Source: Mastigias papua (taxonomy: Eukaryota; Cnidaria; Scyphozoa; Rhizostomeae; Mastigiidae). Taken from it: a stretch of 64,000 nt of DNA. Each line of letters opens with the position of its first letter. Within the stretch, counting starts at the first letter, position 1. Of this stretch, positions 1-9,839 are shown piece by piece. A program made the position numbers and the translations under genes. The DNA lies in assembly GCA_964019165.1 (NCBI GenBank), contig OZ025269.1:19461687-19525686 (forward strand). The letters are read 5' to 3'. The notes under the pieces are model-generated. The model was given only the letters and a program-made list of their open reading frames with translations, made no database searches and was not told where the DNA came from.

Positions 1-985
1 GCTACCGGTACCTCGGTTAAACAGAAGCCAACAGGCGAGTGGCTATCTCCTTGTAAAAAGCCTTTCTAAATCTTAATCCAACGACTAACTTGCAATTTAC
101 CCCCTTCATTAAGCTCCAACCTAGTTTTCCATCCAGACATTAACTTGTTTAAGACATTCAAAATGCTCGCCGGTATACCCATCCATTCGTACACTCTAAG
201 CATCCAATCGTGTCTCACCATATCGTATGCCTTTTGGTAATCATAAAATGCTACCGCCAGATTTCTCTTGTTATTTCTCACCTCATCCATTATGGCATTA
301 TCTACTAAAAGCTGATCTACTGTTCCCAACACCCCAGAGCATGTCCTCAATTGTCCTTTATCCCACATTCCATTCGTATCTGCATGAACTTTCATATGTT
401 TTCCTATCATTCCTGAAAAATTCTTATAACAGGTATTCAGACATGTGATAGGTCGATAGTCTTTCTCGTGACTTAAATCTTCTGTCTTTGGAAGTAGAAT
501 TGTCCTCCCAAGTGTAAGCCACCCCGGTATCCGTTGTGGATTTGTTATCCAACTGCTCATACACTTTACTAGCGATTTCCATCCTCCTCGAAACTTCTTC
601 CACCAGAAATTTTGTATTCCATCCACCCCTGGAGCAGACCAGTTTTTTCTCTTTCTTATGATTTCATACAATATCCTTTCTGTGATGACTAAATCCTCTA
701 CCTGCTGCACTTTTGCATTTATCTTCTCTGAGACATTGTCCATCCATTTCTTATGCGGTGTTTTAGTTTCATTCTCCCATATTTCAGCCCAAAAAGCAAC
801 AAATTTTTCCATGCCTGGAACTACACCCTTATTATTTATACAATTAATACTCCTGTAAAATCTTCTCTCATCTTCTTTAAACATCCTATTGTTCCGTACT
901 TTTACATCTCTTGTTCTTACCTTATTCAATTCAGCTTTCCTATATCTTAATTCATCAAGCCATAGTTCCTTCTCTTTCAATGAAC
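1..985 (-). mobile_element. R4/Dong-like LINE, reverse transcriptase N-terminal half
   Basis: This is coding sequence for the fingers and palm start of a non-LTR reverse transcriptase, read right to left. The frame shows a pre-RT region, a conserved segment with ILLPKTEDLSHEKDYRPITC and a palm A motif FYDYQKAYDMVRHDW. An in-frame TAG at 63-65 breaks the frame just before a GFLQGDSHSPVGF segment, so the copy is dead or carries one nonsense change. The same ORF begins at 2871 and is split by the LINE insertion at about 986-1520. The element runs off the left edge. The restriction-like endonuclease type is inferred from sister copies at 3255-6150. RT identity is firm; the R4/Dong clade is inferred from family knowledge. 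Confidence 0.85.
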
Positions 986-1522
986 TTGCCTTATTGCTTA
1001 GTGATGCACCTGCTAAACCGATCCTGAGACAATTAAGATTGCCTAGTATAGCTGAAATGATTCGTCAAGAGTCTGCGGGCATGGTTTATAAAGCAATAAA
1101 TGGCCAAGCGCCTGCCTACTTGTCCAGTCTTTTCAATAGAATATCTGTAGTGACGAACAGAATGCTTCGAAATTCCAATTTAAATCTAAGGCCCCCAAGA
1201 ATGAAAACAAAATTTGGGCAAAACAGCTTTGCATACAGGGGGGCTACAATTTGGAACTCACTGCCTGATGACTGTAGAACAGCTCATACCTTTGCAACTT
1301 TTAAAGTGAAGCTAAAAGCCATGCTCGCATAGCACCATTTATTTTTCTTTTAAGTTTAAGTATTAGTTTTGTAAAACTTTTTCTGTATTTTTTGCCATAT
1401 TTTATTATTTTATTTTAGCTGTATACATATTTTTTTCTTTTTAAAGGAGGGCCCCTTGAAAACCAGCTTTGCTGAAGGGTAACCCTCCTAAAAGATGTAA
1501 AAATGAAATGAAATGAAATGAG
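986..1522 (+). mobile_element. 5'-truncated L2/CR1-like LINE 3' end, nested in R4-like LINE
   Basis: A reading frame ending at 1332 encodes the usual C-terminal tail after the RT domain of L2/CR1/Jockey-type LINEs: MVYKAINGQAPAYLSSLF, then FAYRGATIWNSLPDD. A short 3' UTR follows, ending in (AAATG)n at 1501-1520. That tail marks the 3' end and the + orientation. The fragment separates the N-terminal and RT portions of the minus-strand R4-like ORF, so it landed in that element later. I see no convincing target duplication. Confidence 0.8.
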
Positions 1523-2871
1523 CTACGTGCTTTTTGCATTACCTTTGCAACTATTTTCAATTCTTTTTCTGTAGCTTTACGTTTCTTATCTTGCCTAAAA
1601 ATTTCATTTCCTATCCACGCCACCATTTGTCTTGCTTCCTTCAGTTGCTTCTCTTTCCTCTTTATCCTTCTATTTTCATCTCTATTGACTATTCTCATAC
1701 AATTACCTTGTTTAGTTTTCGTTCCTTTCTTTCTCTTTATACCGGACCTTTCCTCAACTGTTCTGCCCATTGCATACACTGCATCTATAAATTTGTATAT
1801 GTCATCTGTCTCGCCTAAATAATTTTCTAGTATCTTGTTTGCATTATCAAACTCGACTTTTGTTATCTTCATTTTAAGCTTCATTAGCCGCTCTCTTTCT
1901 TCTATATGGCTATTCGTAGTAATTTTTAATTTATGTAAAGTTTCCATGAATGTTCTTCTCATATGTACAAGTTCTTTGGTCTCTTTGCCTTGATTTCCAT
2001 GCTTTTCAGTGTGATCTACTGTTTCGCTTTCAACCACCCAGATTTCGTTGCCAATATTATCTATAGTTGCAGCACTTCTGTTTGTATGACTATTTACATC
2101 ACTATCAATTTCATTCTCTTCTCGTATTTCTCCCAATGCTGCACATTCATCTCTAACTAGTAACAAATTCATTAGTGATTTATCATTATGAAATCTGGCT
2201 GCATTATCTCTTAAACATTGTGCACTTAATGGCCTATCTTCATAAATCATATCCCATGCCTTCTTCATTCTTTTCATAAACCCTCTTCCTTTTTCTCTTT
2301 CGACTTTTTCTATCCTGAGTAAATTTAACTTCATTTCATTTGTCCATTCTGCTGCCTTAGTTGTTATCCTCTCGTTTGCATCTATGGTCATACTTACACT
2401 TTCTACCATTCCTATTTCTTTTATCTCAGCCCTAAATCTTGCTGCATTGTCCCTTAAATCTTGCTTAGAAACATTCGTCCTTTCTGGATATTGTTGATCC
2501 CATCGAACTTTCAACCTGTGCATGAATCCTGATCCTTTTTGCCTTTCTTCATCTTCTGTTCTAATCAACCATCTCTTCTCATCTTCCGTGTACGTTGATA
2601 AATGATGTTTTGCTCGAGCTTCTCCATTTGAGACAACTGGAATTGATCCTGTTACTGTAATTCTCTGAAGTGCTCTGTTTTCCTCAAGTGTTTCGTTGGT
2701 TAATCGAAATTGGTTGTTATCTAAATCTCCCATATATGTAAAATGTTTTGAGCATGGGTAAAGTGAAGTCCACCCAGAGTTGCCCAGCTCTCTGGGTAAG
2801 GCAATTACTGATTGAGTTCGCCACGTCCAATCAGGCACCGTTTGTGACCTCATAACGCAGCGGCCATCCAC
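1521..2871 (-). mobile_element. R4/Dong-like LINE ORF, N-terminal region with duplicated helical module
   Basis: About 450 residues of open frame precede the RT half at 1-985. The last 26 or so residues of the open frame (down to 1441) come from the inserted LINE and are not native. Two copies of a roughly 50-residue module are visible near residues 100-150 and 185-232. Each has an acidic start, a KGxGFMxRxKxxWD core and a conserved LRDNAARF end. The spacing of tryptophans and basic residues resembles a Myb-like DNA-binding helix bundle, but that is a guess. The C-terminal third is strongly charged and helical (KRKEKQLKEARQMVAWIGNE). In R2/R4-type elements N-terminal domains bind target DNA, so this pair may do so here. 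Confidence 0.75.
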
Positions 2872-3234
2872 TCCTCAGCACGGTTAACACCTTGAGTTGC
2901 GGGTATCATTTTTCGTGTTGCCTCCACTAGATAGGTAGCCAAAGCTCAAGAGTCCTATCTACCCTGGTTTAGAATCAGAGTTTTCCTTCTCCTAGAATGG
3001 TTGCTGGCCAAAGCTAATGAGTCCACCCTACCCGAAGCACCGGTTATTTAAAGGCGCCAGTTATTCGCCTTACGTCCCTTCTCCTGTTAGTTCGAAACGG
3101 TTTCGCCACGTGAAGGCCAGGAGTTGGACATGACTGTCAGAGGTGTTCAAAGTTACACAAGCCATCTGAGGAATTTTATAGGCTTTGGATGCTCATCTTC
3201 CAAAACCACCCCGGCTATAACAGTCTTTAAAACC
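2872..3234 (-). mobile_element. Probable 5' UTR of the R4-like LINE
   Basis: This stretch lies between the start of the N-terminal frame (2871) and the (TTA)n tract at 3235. It has no long frame and is less AT-rich than its surroundings. It holds a direct repeat of the phrase GGCCAAAGCTMATGAGTCC (near 2938 and 3008). Its place at the 5' end of an ORF and next to a TAA tract suggests a full 5' end of one element copy. Inference from layout only. Confidence 0.5.
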
Positions 3235-3253
3235 TTATTATTATTATTATTAT
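3235..3253. repeat. (TTA)n tract, tail of R4-like copy 1
   Basis: Short TTA run at the 3' end of the first truncated copy on the minus strand. It abuts the 5' end of the next element. Confidence 0.9.
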
Positions 3254-3856
3254 ATGTAGATATGTACAATCACGGGTTTGATGTTTTCCGGTTTACGCCT
3301 TGAAAGCAAATTACAACAAGTAACTAAAGGTTTCAAAGTCACTCCCATTCTCTTCAGGTCTCTAGCACCTTCCTCAATATTCTCGCTGTTCCTAATATTG
3401 CTGTGTTCTGCACATGTCCTATATTCAAAGTAATCCCAATCTTCTCTATATACTTATCTAATTCCTTTGACACTGCCCCCAACGCACCGACAACAATTGG
3501 TATGACAATCACTTTCTTCATGCCCCACATGGCTGCTACTTCTCTTTTCAAGTCTCCATACTTTTCAATTTTCTCTCTCTCCTTAGATCTTATACGAGAA
3601 TCCCACGGGACTGCTACATCAATGATTTTGCACTCCTTTAACTCTTCATTTACCAATACAATGTCTGGTCTTCGTGCTTCAATCTCATGATCACACTGGA
3701 TAGTGAAATCCCATAATACTTTGATACTTCCCTTTCTTATAACCCCCTCTGGTTTATGCTCATACCACTTTGATGTCCTCTCTAAGCCAAATTCCCCACA
3801 CAATTCCCAATGTACTTTCCTTGCAATGGTATCATGTCGCCTCTTGTATTCTCGCT

Positions 3857-3857
<1 letters not shown>
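3254..3857 (-). mobile_element. R4/Dong-like LINE, truncated copy 1 (endonuclease end)
   Basis: The frame at 3354-3803 gives 149 residues, identical to the matching part of copies 2 and 3. It encodes the restriction-like endonuclease C-terminus with EARRPDIVLVN and CKIIDVAVPWDS, the PD...D-type motif of R2/R4 enzymes that nick the target for target-primed reverse transcription. About 100 bp of 3' UTR follow to the TAA tail. The 5' break falls at the same base as in copy 2 (after TTCTCGCTGT), which argues for segmental duplication rather than two independent truncated insertions. Confidence 0.85.

Positions 3858-3897
<40 letters not shown>
3858..3897. repeat. (TAT)n tract between R4-like copies 1 and 2
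   Basis: Perfect trinucleotide run joining two 643-bp units; it is the 3' tail of copy 2 and the 5' flank of copy 1. Confidence 0.95.
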
Positions 3898-3898
<1 letters not shown>

Positions 3899-4499
3899 GT
3901 AGATATGTACAATCACGGGTTTGATGTTTTCCGGTTTACGCCTTGAAAGCAAATTACAACAAGTAACTAAAGGTTTCAAAGTCACTCCCATTCTCTTCAG
4001 GTCTCTAGCACCTTCCTCAATATTCTCGCTGTTCCTAATATTGCTGTGTTCTGCACATGTCCTATATTCAAAGTAATCCCAATCTTCTCTATATACTTAT
4101 CTAATTCCTTTGACACTGCCCCCAACGCACCGACAACAATTGGTATGACAATCACTTTCTTCATGCCCCACATGGCTGCTACTTCTCTTTTCAAGTCTCC
4201 ATACTTTTCAATTTTCTCTCTCTCCTTAGATCTTATACGAGAATCCCACGGGACTGCTACATCAATGATTTTGCACTCCTTTAACTCTTCATTTACCAAT
4301 ACAATGTCTGGTCTTCGTGCTTCAATCTCATGATCACACTGGATAGTGAAATCCCATAATACTTTGATACTTCCCTTTCTTATAACCCCCTCTGGTTTAT
4401 GCTCATACCACTTTGATGTCCTCTCTAAGCCAAATTCCCCACACAATTCCCAATGTACTTTCCTTGCAATGGTATCATGTCGCCTCTTGTATTCTCGCT

Positions 4500-4500
<1 letters not shown>
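3898..4500 (-). mobile_element. R4/Dong-like LINE, truncated copy 2 (endonuclease end)
   Basis: Same content as copy 1, shifted by exactly 643 bp: a 149-residue endonuclease-end frame at 3997-4446 with identical translation, the same 3' UTR and the same 5' break point. With copies 1 and 3 it forms a 643-bp tandem triplication. Confidence 0.85.

Positions 4501-4540
<40 letters not shown>
4501..4540. repeat. (TAT)n tract between R4-like copies 2 and 3
   Basis: Perfect trinucleotide run, near the same length as the tract at 3858-3897. Confidence 0.95.
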
Positions 4541-4541
<1 letters not shown>

Positions 4542-6152
4542 GTAGATATGTACAATCACGGGTTTGATGTTTTCCGGTTTACGCCTTGAAAGCAAATTAC
4601 AACAAGTAACTAAAGGTTTCAAAGTCACTCCCATTCTCTTCAGGTCTCTAGCACCTTCCTCAATATTCTCGCTGTTCCTAATATTGCTGTGTTCTGCACA
4701 TGTCCTATATTCAAAGTAATCCCAATCTTCTCTATATACTTATCTAATTCCTTTGACACTGCCCCCAACGCACCGACAACAATTGGTATGACAATCACTT
4801 TCTTCATGCCCCACATGGCTGCTACTTCTCTTTTCAAGTCTCCATACTTTTCAATTTTCTCTCTCTCCTTAGATCTTATACGAGAATCCCACGGGACTGC
4901 TACATCAATGATTTTGCACTCCTTTAACTCTTCATTTACCAATACAATGTCTGGTCTTCGTGCTTCAATCTCATGATCACACTGGATAGTGAAATCCCAT
5001 AATACTTTGATACTTCCCTTTCTTATAACCCCCTCTGGTTTATGCTCATACCACTTTGATGTCCTCTCTAAGCCAAATTCCCCACACAATTCCCAATGTA
5101 CTTTCCTTGCAATGGTATCATGTCGCCTCTTGTATTCTCGCTGTGCCAACATCTTGCATTCACTCACTATATGGCTAACAGTTTCTCCTTTTTCCCCACA
5201 GAGCCTACACAGAGGCGATTCAGCGGTATTATCAATGTGATGCTTAACATAGTTTGTCCGCAGTGCTTGGTCCTGCGCAGCACATATTAGTGACTCTGTG
5301 CAACCTTTCAACCTGCCGTTTTTGAGCCATCCCCAGGTCTTATCTTTATCGACACTTTCATCCATCTCTCTAGCATATTGTCCATGCATTCTTTTCTCTT
5401 TCCAGGCATGTTCTCTTTCATTGATCAGCATTTGTTTGAAATCTTCCGGCCTTACTGCTTCCTCCGTTTTGATAATCCCCTTAGTACTCACTACTTTCAG
5501 CATTAGCTCATTACTTTGTTTAACGTACCAGCCTAACCTGTTTTCTTCACTCTTGATACAAGTGTCGCAACTAATTAGTCCCCTCCCTCCTTTATGTCGT
5601 GGTACATACAAACGCGCAACATCACTCTTTGGATGCAGGACTTTATACATTGTCAACAACTTCCTAGTCCTCCTGTCCATCCATTCAAGTTCTTCCTTTG
5701 TCCACTTCAGCAAACCAGCTCCATATCTCAAGACAGGGATCGCCCACGTATTTATTGCCCTTATAATATTGCGACCATTTAGTTTTGACTTCAAAATCAA
5801 TCGTGTCCTTCTCAGATATTCACGCTTCAACTTGTCTTTCATTTCTTTTTCCTTTAATTTGTCAAGTTCCAGTATTCCGAGGTACCTATAGCCGTCCTTT
5901 TCTACTTCCTTTATTGTCTCACCATTTGGCAATACTATACCATCTGTACTGCTTAATTTCCCTCTTTTCATGATCACTACACCACACTTCTTTATGCCGA
6001 ATTCCATTCCTATATCTGTACTGACACCTTCGACTGTCTTGACCAAGCTGTCAATTTCTCTTTCATTACTTCCAAATAATTTCAAATCATCCATAAACAA
6101 TAGATGGTTCACCTTCAAATTTCCGTCTTTAATAACATAGCCAGCCTTAATC
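4541..6152 (-). mobile_element. R4/Dong-like LINE, copy 3: RT palm, thumb, CCHC finger and endonuclease
   Basis: One open frame down to 4640 covers the C-terminal half of the LINE protein. It starts inside the RT with VNHLLFMDDLKLF (catalytic aspartates), then thumb and linker (RYLGILE; WTKEELEWMDRRTRKLL), then a C-x2-C-x8-H-x4-C finger (CRLCGEKGETVSHIVSEC), then the restriction-like endonuclease with RRPDIVLVN and KIIDVAVPWDS. It copies its RNA at a nicked genomic site. The 5' side is cut in the RT and abuts the long TAA tract at 6153, so the first residues of the open frame are just translated microsatellite. The domain order fits the R2/R4 group; Dong-like is the best guess, given the TAA flanks. 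Confidence 0.88.

Positions 6153-6211
<59 letters not shown>
6153..6211. repeat. (TTA)n tract where two LINE families meet back to back
   Basis: About 19 TTA units. The minus-strand R4-like copy 3 and the plus-strand family copy P1 both begin (5' ends) at this tract. Confidence 0.95.
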
Positions 6212-6212
<1 letters not shown>

Positions 6213-7149
6213 ACCGACCAAGGGAGGTACACATGGCGACACGACTCCGTCCTCAGCTACATCGCAAATACATTGTCTAGATTCTGCAAGAATATATACG
6301 CGGATATTCCATCCTTTGCATCCCCATGTGTCGTAACAGGTGATAATGAAAGACTTGACATTGTTCTTGTTCATCAGAATATCGTAACTATCTTGGAACT
6401 TACCATCGGCTTTGAAACAAATATGGAGGGAAACAGCAAAAGAAAGCGCGACAAATACAAATCGTTGAAATCAAAATTACTGACGAAATATGATGACGTT
6501 CGTTATGTTAATGTGTCCATGAGTGCTTGCGGGTTTATAGAGAAAGACAGCAGAAACTTCTTTGAACTCTTACGATGTATAAGGGTACCAGAGAATGAAA
6601 TAATGTTCCTAACCAAGCGGATAACAAATATATGTATAAGATCGTCGTACTTTATATTTTGCCGAAGAAACAAAGAATGGACATCTCCTGAACTTTTAAG
6701 CTTTTAATGATATTTTTTTTTTTAAGAACACTTTGATCTGAACTGTGTGAGTATGCAGCCAATGCCCAATTTTGGAGAGTTGGCTGGATAGATTAACTTT
6801 TAGCTTTTATTGTACTTTTTTAAATTATTTTGAATGAAAGTTTCCATTATAATAATGGAGTCCTTGAACATACTTCCATGATGGCCAATATTATTGACAA
6901 AGCCCGCATTAAACAACGTTATAGTTACATCTAACTCACTGTGTATGGACTTGTATTCCTAAGTGCACTTGTTTGTTTTTTTTTTTTTTTTTTTTTTGTA
7001 TGAATTTGTTGACTATATGTGTAACCTTGTCTGCCAGATACAAATTACCTATACTTAGAGAGATTTGTATTTGTATTAGTAATTTGAATATATACATGAG
7101 AAGTTTTAAAAAAAAAAAAAAAATTATTATTATTATTATTATTATTATT
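6212..7149 (+). mobile_element. Restriction-like-endonuclease LINE, copy P1 (5'-truncated)
   Basis: Coding sequence to 6707 gives the end of an R2-type LINE protein: GRYTWRHDSV after a lost CCHC finger, IYADIPSF, then LDIVLVH...ILELTIGFETN (endonuclease core; the usual RPD is LD here) and a closing YFIFCRRNKEWTSPEL. A 400-bp 3' UTR follows, ending in an A-run and (ATT)n at 7108-7149. The 5' break lies in the TTA tract at 6153-6211. The family differs from the minus-strand R4-like elements in sequence and 3' tail (A-run then ATT). Confidence 0.8.
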
Positions 7150-8124
7150 CTTCTGTGTGGTCTAGAGTTCAGCAAAAGTTGCCGAAAAACATTTTCAATT
7201 TTACTATTAAATGCCTAAATAACACTCTGGCTACTAGAAAAAACCTTCATAAATGGTCTCTCGCCCAGTCACCATCTTGCTCTTTCTGTTTACAAAATGA
7301 AACTTTGCAGCATATAGTATCAAGCTGCAAAAGCTATCTCGACCATGGACGATACAAGTGGAGGCACGATTCAGTTCTCTTGTGTCTTTCAAAAAGTTTT
7401 TCATATTTCCCTGAATGGTCTATTTATGCTGATTTACCTTCATTTCTAACACCAAGCTTGATTAGTGGGGATGCACTTAGACCGGATCTCATCTTGCATA
7501 ATAAACATAAGAATACTTTATACATCCTTGAACTTACGGTTGGTTTTGAGAGTAATCTCAAGGTCAACAGTGGCCGTAAGTTGAATAAATATAAATCCCT
7601 TGTTCTCTCTCTATCGTCTTCATATAATGCGGTACACTTTGTGAATGTTTCAATGAGCGCTTTAGGAGTATTGGATAATTCGTGTCATTCACTGGTCAAG
7701 ATGATTAAAGACTTGGACATGTCAGAGACCCTTCAACGTCATATAATTTCGAAGATCATGAACATATCTATTCGCTGTACTTATTATATATTTTGCTGCC
7801 GAAACAAAGACTGGTCTAATCCAGACTTAATGGACTTCTAGCAATGACTTATATTTCTATCTGTTTCATTTTCCTGTTCTTTTTCACTCTCTATTTCTTT
7901 TTGGTCAACGTTTTTTTTTGTTTTTTTTTTTTCATTATTATTATCATTATTATTATTTATTCATTTTTAGTACTATCATTTCCGTTTTATTGTTAACACA
8001 TTATCTACCGATGTTGAAACAGCCAATTTTACACTGCCTTTTATTAGTGAGGTGTACAATTGTAATTTAATTGTTATGATAGAATGAAGATGTTTTAAAA
8101 AAATTATAATTATTATTATAATAT
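7150..8124 (+). mobile_element. Restriction-like-endonuclease LINE, copy P2
   Basis: The best copy of this family here. The frame to 7841 holds KNIFNFTIKCLNNTL, a C-x2-C-x7-H-x4-C finger (CSFCLQNETLQHIVSSC), YKWRHDSV, then the endonuclease core LRPDLILHN...LYILELTVGFESN and VNVSMSALG. It ends with YYIFCCRNKDWSNPDL and a stop. The RT is missing because of 5' truncation. The 5' junction lies in the (ATT)n tail of P1 and the 3' UTR ends in an A-run plus ATT-rich tail near 8096-8124. Confidence 0.82.
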
Positions 8125-8390
8125 TTTCTGTAGACGAAAAAAATCTTGGCCAGGTCCGGAGCTACATGACTTTTAGTTGCTAATTTGTATGTTTGCTGCT
8201 TCTAATTTCAATGCTAATATTTCTTTCAGTCTCCATACATTATAACATTTGATTAAATATTACTTTTGTATAGCAGACAAGCCAGTTATACACTACCTAA
8301 CAGTAGAGAGGTGTATGATTGTATGTAACTGTAATGTTATTGTCATGATATTATGAAGTTTAAAAAAAAATTATTATTATTATTATTACT
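8125..8390 (+). mobile_element. Restriction-like-endonuclease LINE, copy P3 (last codons and 3' UTR)
   Basis: Begins with the last codons of the family (FCRRKKSWPGPEL, stop near 8172), followed by its 3' UTR with the phrase CAGACAAGCCAGTTATACACTGCC seen in relatives (given as positions 8275-8298). It ends in an A-run and (ATT)n at 8361-8387. Confidence 0.7.
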
Positions 8391-8620
8391 GTTAAACTTT
8401 TAATTTTGTCTTGTTTTTCCGTCTTCATTTTTTTCAACCTTACTTCTTTCGTCTTTCTCTTCAGTATTTATTCGCTCTGTTATTGTATGTTACTTTGATA
8501 TTATTGTTCTATTTTTTTTATGCAGACATGCCAATTATACATTGCCTGTTAATTAGTGAGATATATAGTTGTAACTTTTAAATTGTTGATGAATGAAATG
8601 AAGTTTTAAAAAAAATTATT
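8391..8620 (+). mobile_element. Restriction-like-endonuclease LINE, copy P4 (3' UTR only)
   Basis: No coding part. The 3' UTR landmark (CAGACATGCCAATTATACAT at 8524) and the family tail GAAGTTTTAAAAAAAATTATT near 8600-8619 identify it. Confidence 0.65.
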
Positions 8621-9630
8621 ATGTTTTGTCTGTTCCTTTCATGTTCTGCTGTAGTAACTTATTAGGCCGAGTTCATCCCTTGAACTTGAGGCTTTCGTAA
8701 GGATGGTATACTTTATTTCCTCTATACTCCTTCAAGGCAGTAAGCATACTCGTCATCTTTGGACGAAGGTTCATTGCGATATGCCTAGAAATATCTTTAA
8801 CTTTATAGTTAAGTATATCAATAATACTCTTCCTACTAAGAAGAATCTATACAAATGTTCCCTCTCCCCACATCTGCATGCTCTTTCTGCTTACAGTCTG
8901 AGACTCTTCAACATGTTGTTTCCAGTTGCAAATCCTATCTTCAAGATGGTAGACATACTTGGCGTCATAAGTCCGTCCTTTTACATCTTGCGAAAAACTC
9001 TCTCATCAGTAGTCAATAGCACATTATATGCAGATCTTCCCTTTTTTCTATCTCCTTCTTTGATAACTGGTGATTCTCTTCGTCCAGACCTAGTCTTAGT
9101 AAGTAGCAGTTCATGCGTTTACCTGCTAGAAGTCACTGTTGGCTTTGAATCAAATATACAGATAAATAGTGACCGTAAGGCTACTAAATATCTCCCTCTT
9201 ATTGCTGACCTCCAAAATTCTTATTCTACTGTCAAATTTATAAATCTTTCCATGAGTGCTCTCGGAATACTTGGAGCGTCTTCTGAGTCCTTTCCATCAA
9301 TGCTCACAGACTTAAACTTCGATGATACTACTAAACATAAAATCCTGTTGACAACAATTAATATTGCAGTACGATATACTTATTATATATTTTGTAGACG
9401 AAATAAACCTTGGACTAACCCCGATATACTAGACTATTAGGTTATGACTTTACTACTTTAGTATTACAGTTATTGTTGCTATTATTTCAATCTGATGTTG
9501 ATGATTTTTATTGTTATATTCAAAACTTAAGTTACAGACTTGCCAATTATGCACTGCCTTATTATAGTGAGGTGTATGATTGTATACTTAGACTGTATTA
9601 TTATCATGAGGTTTCAAAAAAAATTATTAT
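8621..9630 (+). mobile_element. Restriction-like-endonuclease LINE, copy P5
   Basis: Coding remnants run to 9440: NIFNFIVKYINNTLPTKKNLYKCSLS, then a frameshift that garbles the CCHC finger region, then the endonuclease core LRPDLVLVS...VYLLEVTVGFESN, SMSALGILG and YYIFCRRNKPWTNPD with a stop. The shared 3' UTR and an A-run plus ATT tail end near 9630. It is the last member of the head-to-tail chain P1-P5. Confidence 0.75.
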
Positions 9631-9839
9631 CAATTTCTTTAAAAGTGGGCTAATACAATAGCTATAATAAAAAAGCTGATTTAAGCCAATTAAAAAATTA
9701 AAATGTATTAAAATATATTAGACAAGGTTTCATTAGTAGCTAAAATAATGAAATACAATAAATATACAACAAAATAATTCAGCATAAAAACAATAAAAAG
9801 GTAAAATCAGATAGAGCCTAAGTATGGGACAAAAGTTTG
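9631..9839. other. AT-rich spacer
   Basis: No gene or repeat recognised. Confidence 0.5.

Noticed and set aside
4640..6232. Native start of the R4-like protein at 6232
   Set aside because: The first residues are translated TTA microsatellite; the copy is 5'-truncated inside the RT.
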